Positions 17,028-24,050 of a DNA stretch of 26,210 nt are shown one piece after another (position 1 is the first letter of the stretch; each line of letters starts with the position of its first letter). Source of the stretch: Lachnospiraceae bacterium (lineage in GTDB: Bacteria > Bacillota_A > Clostridia > Lachnospirales > Lachnospiraceae); assembly GCA_028694115.1 (NCBI GenBank), contig JAQUUB010000058.1, forward strand, positions 1 to 26,210, read 5' to 3'. The notes under the pieces are model-generated. The model made no database searches and was not told where the DNA came from. It saw only the letters and a program-made list of their open reading frames with translations. Position numbers and translations under genes: made by a program.

Positions 17028-17691
17028 TATAAAAAAAGAGATTATTGATTATTTAACAAGAAACCGTGTGAGTACAACAGAAGTTGCAGATGCGTTAGGA
17101 AAGACTGGCGTTTTACCTGATTTAGTGCCTGTAAATAGAAGACACTATAAAGCAGGAGAAATAAAATGGATATATGCTTATGAGGAAAGTAATTGGCCAA
17201 TTCATGAGCAAATTCAAAATATTGAAGATGGATGTGTGATATTTGTAGAGAACTTTGATTGTGGTGATAGAGCGATTTTTGGTGAATTAGTCAGCAAGTA
17301 TCTTCTCTTATATCATCAAAGCAAAGCCCTTGTGATTGATGGAAAAATGCGAGATGCAAGTGCCTTGATTAAAGAAAACTGGCCTATTTGGTGTGATGGA
17401 TTTAATCCAGTTGGATGTTTTAATAGAGAGCCATCAAAACCATTAGATGAAGAAATCAAAAAGGAACATTTTGAAAAATATGATGGTGCAATTGCTGTAT
17501 GTGATGATTGTGGTGTTGTCGTTATTCCAAAAGAAAAAATCACAGATGAATTTTTGAAAGCTTTACATCATATGGAAGATCAAGAAGATATTTGGTTTGA
17601 TCGATTAGATCATTGTAAGGAAAATACATTTGAGATTGTATGTCAGAAAAAGTATTTAAAAGACGATGTTTATATGAGTAGGAGAAAATGA
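17020..17691 (+). CDS. RraA-like / HMG-CHA aldolase family protein
   Basis: A 223-residue protein of the RraA/4-hydroxy-4-methyl-2-oxoglutarate aldolase fold. The diagnostic run is FGELVSKYLLLYHQ followed by ALVIDGKMRDASAL, where Asp107-Gly108 and Arg111-Asp112 match the VvDGxxRD motif, and CDDCGVVVIP (161-170) matches the family's DxxGVvvvP strand. True aldolases of this fold split or form 4-hydroxy-4-methyl-2-oxoglutarate or related acids using a divalent metal; RraA itself inhibits RNase E. Here the polysaccharide and ligase context favours an enzyme. The frame opens earlier (16978), but the ATG at 17020 sits 4 bases after AGGAGAGG and is the likely start. It overlaps the upstream ATP-grasp gene and ends one base before the next gene. 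Confidence 0.85.
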   Translation: MADIKKEIIDYLTRNRVSTTEVADALGKTGVLPDLVPVNRRHYKAGEIKWIYAYEESNWPIHEQIQNIEDGCVIFVENFDCGDRAIFGELVSKYLLLYHQSKALVIDGKMRDASALIKENWPIWCDGFNPVGCFNREPSKPLDEEIKKEHFEKYDGAIAVCDDCGVVVIPKEKITDEFLKALHHMEDQEDIWFDRLDHCKENTFEIVCQKKYLKDDVYMSRRK

Positions 17692-17692
17692 A

Positions 17693-18841
17693 ATGAATAA
17701 AAGTGTAGATTTAGAAGCACTATTGCAGGATGGTTTTTCGCGCAAATTCGCAAATTATTATATTGAACATGCAAATAAAGAAATTGATAATCCAGAATAT
17801 GATGTGGAGTATGTTAAATGGGCTCATTCAAAAGGATTTTTGGCTGAAAGTGCATATGCATATGCACTTAATGATACAAATTATATGGATTATTTGTCAG
17901 ATTATGATTACTATAAAATTTGGCCATTGAATAGCTGGTCACGAATTTGGGTAAATGATAAATTGACTTTACAATTGCTGTTAGGTGATAAAAAGTATGA
18001 GGGATTTATGCCAAAATATTATTATTATTCGACACCAACAACTCTGAAAACGCTGACTGATACTCCTTATAGAGGTGGGAACCTTGATGAGAACTTTATG
18101 AGATTGTTATCCGAAATAGGAGAATTTGCGTGTAAACCATGTAATGGAACAGGATCAGCAGGCTTTTTTAGATTATCATTTAATAATGACAAATACTATA
18201 TTAATGACGAGGAAAGTGATGAAACAGAAATTGTTTCATTTTTAAGAAATCATCCCAATTATATATTTACAGAATATATTCGTCCCTCTAAAGAATTTAG
18301 AAAATATAGTAAAAAGATACATACTTTAAGATTAGTTGTTTTGAATGAGACTGGAGATAATCCTAAAATTGTTGGGGGATACTTAAGATTGCCAAATAGT
18401 TGTTCCGGAGAGGCAAATTATATTGTTCTTGATGGAACAAATAGTGAAAAATTTAATATTTTTACGGAAGTAGACGTTTCTAATGGAAACTATGGAAACG
18501 CAAAGGCTGTATATACCGCGAAAACTGAAAATATTGCCAACCATCCGGACACAGGTTTTTTAATAAGTGGAACAATAAATAACTATGAGATATTGAAACA
18601 ATTAATAATAGATATTTCATTAAAAATGAGCAATTTAGAGTATATGGGATTTGACATAGGAATTACAGATCAAGGGTTTAAGTGTATGGAGATTAATACG
18701 CATCCAGGTATTAAATATATGCAACTTTTCAGATCATTTTACAAAGAGAAATTTCTGAAAGACTATATTGAAAAAAAGATTAACCAAATTGATTTATTAT
18801 CGAATGAAAGAAAAAAAATTAGAAACGGAATTCAAAGATAG
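17693..18841 (+). CDS. Sugar-transfer-associated ATP-grasp protein
   Basis: A 382-residue protein whose C-terminal two thirds look like the ATP-grasp family found beside sugar-transfer genes. Key segments are FACKPCNGTGSAGFFR (146-160, Lys148 as the ATP lysine), FTEYIRPS (hinge, 192-199), IHTLRLVV (209-216) and MGFDIGITDQGFKCMEINTHPGIK (318-341), which carries Asp321, Glu333 and Asn335 of the metal site. The N-terminal 70 residues are helical and unlike other ATP-grasp proteins I know. Members are predicted to form amide or similar bonds in cell-surface polymer pathways; few have been characterised. It starts one base after the RraA-like gene and its stop overlaps the GNAT start by one base. 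Confidence 0.83.
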   Translation: MNKSVDLEALLQDGFSRKFANYYIEHANKEIDNPEYDVEYVKWAHSKGFLAESAYAYALNDTNYMDYLSDYDYYKIWPLNSWSRIWVNDKLTLQLLLGDKKYEGFMPKYYYYSTPTTLKTLTDTPYRGGNLDENFMRLLSEIGEFACKPCNGTGSAGFFRLSFNNDKYYINDEESDETEIVSFLRNHPNYIFTEYIRPSKEFRKYSKKIHTLRLVVLNETGDNPKIVGGYLRLPNSCSGEANYIVLDGTNSEKFNIFTEVDVSNGNYGNAKAVYTAKTENIANHPDTGFLISGTINNYEILKQLIIDISLKMSNLEYMGFDIGITDQGFKCMEINTHPGIKYMQLFRSFYKEKFLKDYIEKKINQIDLLSNERKKIRNGIQR

Positions 18842-19290
18842 TGAATATGATTCAAATAAGAAAAGCTCATAATGTTGAACAAATTTGTAGTGTATTGATG
18901 CGATGCCGAAATGCTTTTTTTGACCAAAGTATTAATTATGATGAGCAATTAATAAATTTATCAAAAAAATTTGCTCAAAATGCAATTGTTTCTGTTGTAT
19001 ACATTAATGATGAAATTGCAGGATTTACAGCAACATACTGTAATGATAAAGTTGAAAAAGTTGCCTTTTTATCAATGATAATTGTATGTGATCAATTTCA
19101 GCAAAATGGACTTGGAGGTCTATTACTTCAACATCTGTTGGGTGATTGTAAAAACAATGGGATGGAACAATTAAGACTTGAAGTTGACCAAAACAATAAG
19201 AATGCAATTGCATTTTATAAAAAAAATGGATTTAAAATAGAAAAATCTGTCTCAGAACATTCAATGTTTATGATAAAAAAATTGTACTAG
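18841..19290 (+). CDS. GNAT family N-acetyltransferase
   Basis: A 149-residue GNAT protein. The acetyl-CoA pyrophosphate loop is CDQFQQNGLGGLLLQHLL, with the Q-x-x-G-x-G core at Gln87-Gly92. It is followed by LRLEVDQNNKNAIAFYKKNGFK, the usual motif B with the conserved N-x-x-A-x-x-x-Y-x-K-x-G-F. The likely action is transfer of an acetyl (or other acyl) group to a primary amine in the cytoplasm. The GTG at 18841 overlaps the preceding stop; an ATG two codons later (18847) is equally possible, and no strong ribosome site distinguishes them. Its place between two ATP-grasp genes and an aminotransferase suggests it caps or protects an amine made or joined by those enzymes; this is inference. Confidence 0.87.
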   Translation: MNMIQIRKAHNVEQICSVLMRCRNAFFDQSINYDEQLINLSKKFAQNAIVSVVYINDEIAGFTATYCNDKVEKVAFLSMIIVCDQFQQNGLGGLLLQHLLGDCKNNGMEQLRLEVDQNNKNAIAFYKKNGFKIEKSVSEHSMFMIKKLY

Positions 19291-19306
19291 ATATGAAGGG
19301 ATACAT

Positions 19307-20476
19307 ATGAATCAATATTTGCAAACTGTTAAAAAATCAGCATCCATTGAATTAATGTCAAAAGCTGCACAAATGAAAAAAGCGGGAGTTGATGTAATTA
19401 GTTTAGCGGGTGGTGAACCTGATTTTGATACTCCTCAAAAAATTAGAGACAAGGTGGTTGCTGAATTATCACGAGGTAATACGCATTATGCTGTTGGCAA
19501 AGGTCTTATCCACTTAAGACGTGCAATAAAACAGAAATTTAAAATAGAAAATCATATCGACTATGCTGAAGACGAGATTCTTGTTACACCAGGCGGTAAA
19601 ATGGCAATATATCTAGCAGTTCGAGCATGTATCAATGTTGGAGATGAAGTAATGATTTTGAATCCTGCATGGGTATCCTATTCGCAGATAGTTATTGCTT
19701 CAGGAGGAATACCTGTTGGAGTGAAGCTTAGTTCACAAGAAAACTATGCAATTACAAAAGAAGCACTTGAAAGCTACTATACAGAGAGAACGAAGGTTAT
19801 AATCATTAATTCGCCTAATAATCCGACCGGACGAGTTATTAATCAAAATGAAGTAAATACGATAAAGGAATTTATGGAAGGAAAAGATATTGTCATTATT
19901 TCGGATGAAATCTATGAGGAAATAATATATGAAGATTTTAAACACATTAGCATAGCATCCATAAAGGAATTACGAAATAAAACGATTACGATTAATGGAT
20001 TTTCAAAGGGATATGCCATGACTGGATGGAGAATGGCTTATATGGCAGGTGATATATCATTAATTGACACAATATATAAATTGTATTCGCACACCATTAC
20101 AGGAACAAGTCCATTTTTACAAGAGGCATGTATTACCGCATTTGACTGTGACGAAGATGTTGTGCGGATGCGAAATATCTATCATAAAAGAAGAAAAGAG
20201 TTTATCTCTGGGCTGAACCAGATAGAGAGAGTATCGGCAAAGTATCCAGAGGGTACATTTTATGCTTGGGTGAAGTTTGATATTGGGAATATGGATTCAT
20301 TCGAGATTGCAAACTATTTGCTTGAAGAAACGCATGTGATTGGAGTACCAGGTTCGGCTTATGGATTGGGAAGCGAAAAGTATATTAGATTTTCATTTGC
20401 TAATAATGAGAAAGATCTTAAGGATGCCGTTGAAAGAATCGAGGAAGGAATCAGAAGATTAAGGACCACCTATTAA
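19307..20476 (+). CDS. Class I/II PLP-dependent aminotransferase (aspartate aminotransferase-like)
   Basis: A 389-residue fold-type I aminotransferase. It has SLAGGEPDFDTP and YAVGKGLIHLRRAI near the N-terminus, the NSPNNPTG motif with the PLP-contacting Asn172, the SDEIYEEI strand (Asp200, Tyr203), the Schiff-base lysine Lys234 in NGFSKGYAMTGWR (Arg242 for the phosphate), and YIRFSFAN at the C-terminus. Length and motifs fit the subgroup that includes broad-specificity aspartate/aromatic/alanine transaminases. It would interconvert a 2-oxo acid and its amino acid. It is the last gene of the operon, 16 bases after the GNAT gene. In this setting it may aminate the 2-oxo acid made by the RraA-like aldolase; a general amino-acid role is the alternative. 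Confidence 0.9.
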   Translation: MNQYLQTVKKSASIELMSKAAQMKKAGVDVISLAGGEPDFDTPQKIRDKVVAELSRGNTHYAVGKGLIHLRRAIKQKFKIENHIDYAEDEILVTPGGKMAIYLAVRACINVGDEVMILNPAWVSYSQIVIASGGIPVGVKLSSQENYAITKEALESYYTERTKVIIINSPNNPTGRVINQNEVNTIKEFMEGKDIVIISDEIYEEIIYEDFKHISIASIKELRNKTITINGFSKGYAMTGWRMAYMAGDISLIDTIYKLYSHTITGTSPFLQEACITAFDCDEDVVRMRNIYHKRRKEFISGLNQIERVSAKYPEGTFYAWVKFDIGNMDSFEIANYLLEETHVIGVPGSAYGLGSEKYIRFSFANNEKDLKDAVERIEEGIRRLRTTY

Positions 20477-20574
20477 TATTGCCGTGTAGTGGAATAGTAA
20501 TTAAAAAGCGGAAGTTATAATTTACCATTGTATTTGAATAATATGATGAGGTAAGAAAAAATGAGTTAATCAAT

Positions 20575-20730
20575 ATGCTTAAAAAGGAAAAGTTCGATTA
20601 TGAAAAGCAAATAATTGACAAAGAAATATATAAAACTCGAATAGAATATGTAATAAGAGGCTTGTATGAGGCGGGGAACAGGATATTTTTACAAAACAAG
20701 TACAGTTGTAAATTGTCTGCCACAGATTGA
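20575..20730 (+). CDS. Short open frame, possible gene remnant (51 codons)
   Basis: The frame starts MLKKEKFDYEKQIIDKEIYK and ends KYSCKLSATD. It is charged and helical in look. The same frame is open for about ten codons before the ATG back to a stop, and no ribosome site is evident. I do not recognise it. It may be the tail of a lost protein rather than a working gene. Its stop lies inside the left arm of the hairpin at 20720-20749. Confidence 0.25.
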   Translation: MLKKEKFDYEKQIIDKEIYKTRIEYVIRGLYEAGNRIFLQNKYSCKLSATD

Positions 20731-20749
20731 TAGCTAGATCAATCTGTGG
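20720..20749. repeat. Perfect 12-bp inverted repeat, 6-base loop
   Basis: CCACAGATTGAT and ATCAATCTGTGG are exact reverse complements around AGCTAG. This is the strongest hairpin in the window. No U-tract follows on the + strand (AGTAGTGAGGGG), and on the minus strand the bases after it are CAGACAATTTAC, so it is not a textbook terminator either way. It could still stop or stabilise the transcript of the 15792-20476 operon, or mark an old element end. Confidence 0.65.
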
Positions 20750-20777
20750 AGTAGTGAGGGGATGTTATTGTTCTTCC

Positions 20778-20962
20778 TCAATGAAGGTTTGCGGGATGCT
20801 GAGAACCATCCATAATGCTCGTTATAGGAGATTTCTGGAACAACAGTTGCATCTCATCTGACTGATTATAAAGTTTATCAAGGGCATTGGCGGATGAATC
20901 GTAGATTTTGAGTTCAGCATTATACCAAACTATAATCTTATTATATAGATCAGAAGCAGTAG
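20778..20962 (-). pseudogene. C-terminal fragment of an unrecognised protein
   Basis: On the minus strand an open frame reads ATASDLYNKIIVWYNAEL, then a LDKLYNQSDEMQLLFQKS stretch, and ends SQHPANLH before a TGA. It has the composition of real protein and is in a different frame from the transposase remnant, which it abuts near 20963. There is no start of its own. It looks like the 3' end of a foreign gene cut by a deletion that also truncated the transposase. I do not recognise the family. Confidence 0.35.
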
Positions 20963-21475
20963 CCAGCAGTTGCCACGACGTGACATAGATTCGCGGAGTA
21001 CAGAATCACCGATGATTTGCCGAAACTTTTTGCTTGTATAGTGACAGTTCTGGTTGCTGTGAATCAGCGTTTCAGAATCCAGACCGGCACCATGATTACT
21101 AAGCAGGATGTTGACGGTTTTAAGAACAAAATCAACCTCGAGTGAATTACTTAACACATAAGCAAGTATCTGCATGGTGTAGGCATCTTTAATGACTGAC
21201 AGATAGAAAAACACACCACAGCATGGAATATAGGTAATCATCAAGCGTCCTGGATGGCCATAAAAACGATTGTCACCAAGAATGGCAATATCGTAGCCTA
21301 AGTCAGAAAATATCTCACTACTAGTTTCTTCCTTCTCGTAGCAGGTTAAAAGAAGACTTTGAAATTCAAGTGTAAACCAGATGTGATGAAAATCGACTTT
21401 ACTGGTAAATTTACTAGCAGATAGGATTTCAATCTGCGCAGCTGCAAATTTGGTGTGAACGTAACGTCTTCCCAT
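20930..21475 (-). pseudogene. Dead IS3-family transposase: orfA start joined to orfB integrase core
   Basis: The 181-codon minus-strand frame keeps a good start (GGAGGT eight bases before the ATG at 21475). The first 75 or so residues (MGRRYVHTKFAAAQIEIL..., SSEIFSDLGYDIAILGDNRF) resemble the orfA helix-turn-helix part of an IS3-family element. It then jumps at about residue 79 into the orfB integrase core (ITYIPCCGVFFYLSVIKDAY, HSNQNCHYTSKKF, SMSRRGNCW). The middle of the element is missing. The first catalytic Asp (normally T-D-I-T-Y-I) is lost at the join, the second (normally HSDQG) is Asn here, and the frame breaks right after GNCW, before the catalytic Glu. It cannot be an active transposase. 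IS3 family is clear; the exact IS is not. Confidence 0.82.
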
Positions 21476-21660
21476 AAGTAATGACCTCCATTGTGATTTT
21501 ATTATAAAGGGAAATTTTATAGTTTAACAGTAGCCCTGTCCATAAAATGGGTTTTATAAAAAATACCGTGTCCAGTTTACGGGGGGCCACATCAATCTAT
21601 ATCAAATGTGGTGTCCGAAAATTGGAAATTTATGAAAGGGGAGTGTCCACTTTATGGGGG
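20963..21660 (-). mobile_element. Remnant of an IS3-family insertion sequence
   Basis: It comprises the transposase pseudogene plus its upstream end, where IS-terminus-like TGTCC...GGGG sequences occur (21537-21660). No matching end is seen on the other side (20750-20963), so that side has been lost. It separates the 15792-20476 operon from the acyltransferase gene. Confidence 0.6.
21537..21660. repeat. Clustered IS-end-like repeats
   Basis: Four related motifs lie in the same orientation: TGTCCATAAAATGGG (21537-21551), GTGTCCAGTTTACGGGG (21568-21584), GTGTCCGAAAATTGG (21611-21625) and GTGTCCACTTTATGGGG (21643-21659). Each looks like an insertion-sequence terminus. The direct order suggests nested or successive insertions with later loss of the bodies. 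Confidence 0.5.
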
Positions 21661-21691
21661 AGATTTTACAGAATGAAGAATGTAATAAATA

Positions 21692-22828
21692 ATGTTGACA
21701 GACAGAGTTAATTTTAAGAAAAGAGATTCTAATTTAGAGTTATTCCGCATAGTATCGATGCTATTAATTATAGCACATCATTATGTAGTGAACTCGGGAT
21801 TGAGGTCTTTGGGGGGACCTGTTTATTTAAATCCATTATCCCTGCACTCCTTATTTCTTTTGATTTGGGGGGCATGGGGAAAAATTGGTATTAATTGTTT
21901 TGTACTAATCAGTGGATACTTTATGTGTAAATCCAATATAACAGCAAAAAAATTTGCAAAATTATTTTTGGAATGGATGTTTTATAGAGTAATTGTAAAT
22001 GGAGTGTTTTGGATTACAGGTTATGCAGCATTTTCAGTAAAAGGCTTGCTTCAAATACTTATTCCGATAACGAAAATTGGTGATGGATTTGTAAGTGCAT
22101 ATATTGTATTTTTTCTGTTTATTCCGTTCCTAAATATTCTAATTAAAAATATAAATGAAAAGCAGCATATTAGATTACTTTTGTTATGTTCATTTACATA
22201 TATTTTTTTGGGAACAGTACCATTTTTCACAGTAACAATGAATTATGTTTCCTGGTTTATTGTGTTATATTTTATAGCATCTTATCTGCGATTATATACT
22301 AAGAAGCTGGTTTTAAATACAAAATTCTGGTGCGGCATGACAATCATATCAGTACTGATGTGCATTACTTCTGTAATTGCATGTGTATGGCTAGGAGCAA
22401 AACTAAATAGATTTATGCCATATATATTTGTTACTGACTCCAATACGTTTTTAGCTGTCTTAACAGGCGTATCAGCATTTATGCTATTTAAGAATATCAA
22501 AATTCCATATAACCGATTTATCAATACTGTTGCTGCATCAACATTTGGGGTGTTGTTGATTCATGCAAACAGCGACACTATGAGACAGTGGTTATGGAAA
22601 GATGTATTAAATAATGTAGAAATGTATAATTCAACATTTGGATATGTGCATGCAATTATATCTGTAATACTGATATTCGTGGTTTGTACAGTCATTGATT
22701 ATTTGAGAATTCATCTGATCGAGACTCCATTTTTTAAACTGTGGGATAAGAAGTGGGATAAAATTCTATTGAAGTTCAATAAAGCTGATGAAAAGATATG
22801 GAAGAAGCTTGGAGTTGATGTGAAATAG
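21692..22828 (+). CDS. Acyltransferase family 3 membrane protein
   Basis: A polytopic protein of 378 residues with about ten membrane spans. The start SNLELFRIVSMLLIIAHHYVV has the Arg19 and His29-His30 of the acyltransferase-3 family (OafA/NodX/WecH group), and the KIGINCFVLISGYFM segment is typical of the second and third helices. The C-terminal YLRIHLIETPFFKLWDKK is also standard. It would O-acetylate (or succinylate) sugars of the polymer or its lipid-linked unit at the membrane. The ATG at 21692 has only a poor purine-rich stretch (GAAGAA, 12 bases away). The region upstream has been rearranged by the IS remnant, so its original promoter may be gone. Confidence 0.87.
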   Translation: MLTDRVNFKKRDSNLELFRIVSMLLIIAHHYVVNSGLRSLGGPVYLNPLSLHSLFLLIWGAWGKIGINCFVLISGYFMCKSNITAKKFAKLFLEWMFYRVIVNGVFWITGYAAFSVKGLLQILIPITKIGDGFVSAYIVFFLFIPFLNILIKNINEKQHIRLLLLCSFTYIFLGTVPFFTVTMNYVSWFIVLYFIASYLRLYTKKLVLNTKFWCGMTIISVLMCITSVIACVWLGAKLNRFMPYIFVTDSNTFLAVLTGVSAFMLFKNIKIPYNRFINTVAASTFGVLLIHANSDTMRQWLWKDVLNNVEMYNSTFGYVHAIISVILIFVVCTVIDYLRIHLIETPFFKLWDKKWDKILLKFNKADEKIWKKLGVDVK

Positions 22829-22842
22829 TAACAGAGTATAAA

Positions 22843-22891
22843 GCAGTGTAGCAAAAGTGATTGAAAAGCAGGGGCCGTAACCTGCCACTGC
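22843..22891. repeat. Nested inverted repeat between acyltransferase and aminotransferase genes
   Basis: GCAGTG (22843-22848) pairs with CACTGC (22886-22891), and inside it GCAGG (22868-22872) pairs with CCTGC (22881-22885). The right arm is continuous while the left arm is split by 19 bases. It lies in the 94-base gap before the sugar aminotransferase. No U-tract follows. Confidence 0.4.
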
Positions 22892-22922
22892 ATTAGAGAA
22901 AAACGAAAGAAGGAAATTACAA

Positions 22923-24050
22923 ATGAGTAATAATATTTTAGTAACGCGTTCATCCATGGCAGAAATGGATGAATACATAGAAGAAATTAAGGATATATGG
23001 GATACACGTTGGCTGACCAATATGGGCAATAAACATAAAAAATTGCAGCGGAAACTCACGGAGTATTTGGGAGTGGAACAGATTGATTTGTTTACGAATG
23101 GACATATGGCGTTGGAGTTATCGCTACAGGCCATGAGTCTGCCGAAGGGCGGAGAGGTGATTACCAGTCCATTTACATTTGCATCGACAACACATGCAAT
23201 TGTGAGGAATGGTCTGAATCCGGTATTCTGTGATATTAATTCACAAGATTTTACTATAGATGTTACGAAACTTGAAGCGTTAATTACTGATCGGACCTGC
23301 GCAATCATGCCTGTGCATGTATACGGAAATGTGTGTGACGTGGAAGTGATTCAGCGGATTGCAAACAAGTATAGTTTAAAAGTTATTTATGATGCGGCAC
23401 ATACTTTCGGGGTTCGGTATAAGGGACAGGGAATTGGTTCATTAGGAGATGTTTCTTGCTTTAGTTTTCATGCAACGAAAGTATTCAATACGATAGAGGG
23501 TGGAGCAGCCTGTTTTAGAAATCAGGAATTTGGACTAGATCTTTACCGGTTGAAAAATTTCGGGATTCGCGGACCAGAGATTGTAGATGGTGTTGGCGCA
23601 AATGCTAAGATGAATGAGTTCTGTGCTGCAATGGGGCTTTGTAATCTGAGACATGTGGATGAGGAAATTGGAAAACGAAAAGTAGTCGTTGATCGATACA
23701 TGAGTCATTTGGCAGATGTAGAAGGAATTCAGACTAATCCTGCGCAGGAAAATGTACAGCCGAATTATGCATATTTTCCAGTTGTATTTGATGAGAAAGT
23801 ATTTGGAGCAACACGGAATGAAGTGTTTAAGGCTTTGGAAGAGGCCGGTATTGGAGCTAGGAAATATTTTTATCCGTTAACAAATACATTTGAATGTTTT
23901 CATGGAAAATATGATGTAAAATTGACACCAGTGGCATTACATATTAGTAAAAGAGTGCTGACGTTGCCATTATATGCAGATTTGTCGTTGGAGGATGTGG
24001 ACCGAATTTGCGAGACCGTATTAAAGTGCAGGCGTAGTGTATGTAAGTAA
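22923..24050 (+). CDS. DegT/DnrJ/EryC1 family sugar aminotransferase
   Basis: A 375-residue PLP enzyme of the sugar aminotransferase family. It has TNGHMALELSLQAM (the usual G-T/N-x-A-L cofactor loop), SPFTFASTTHAI, YDAAHTFG with Asp157, and the Schiff-base lysine Lys186 in SFHATKVFNTIEGG. The family makes 4-amino or 3-amino deoxy sugars from keto nucleotide sugars with glutamate as donor. The RWLTNMGNKH start and KVFNTIEGG region resemble the 4-amino-4,6-dideoxyhexose group (RffA/VioA/PglE-like). GAAGGAAA precedes the ATG. It likely supplies an amino sugar for the repeat unit, possibly after an SDR step, and the amine could be a target for acylation. Codon use looks slightly richer in G+C than the middle genes. 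A 25-bp tandem repeat begins at its last codons. Confidence 0.91.
   Translation: MSNNILVTRSSMAEMDEYIEEIKDIWDTRWLTNMGNKHKKLQRKLTEYLGVEQIDLFTNGHMALELSLQAMSLPKGGEVITSPFTFASTTHAIVRNGLNPVFCDINSQDFTIDVTKLEALITDRTCAIMPVHVYGNVCDVEVIQRIANKYSLKVIYDAAHTFGVRYKGQGIGSLGDVSCFSFHATKVFNTIEGGAACFRNQEFGLDLYRLKNFGIRGPEIVDGVGANAKMNEFCAAMGLCNLRHVDEEIGKRKVVVDRYMSHLADVEGIQTNPAQENVQPNYAYFPVVFDEKVFGATRNEVFKALEEAGIGARKYFYPLTNTFECFHGKYDVKLTPVALHISKRVLTLPLYADLSLEDVDRICETVLKCRRSVCK

Larger units (their letters stand above)
20477..20929. other. Scar region between aminotransferase and IS remnant
   Basis: No complete recognised gene. Going left to right: a short + strand frame (20575-20730), a strong 12-bp hairpin (20720-20749), and on the minus strand an open C-terminal fragment (20778 to about 20962) that runs into the transposase remnant. 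Together these suggest repeated insertion and deletion. Confidence 0.55.

Noticed and set aside
22766..23308. 180-codon minus-strand open frame opposite the start of the sugar aminotransferase gene
   Set aside because: It lies antisense to a clearly recognisable DegT-family gene, has low-complexity Ser/Leu-rich composition and no recognisable domain, so it is a shadow frame.
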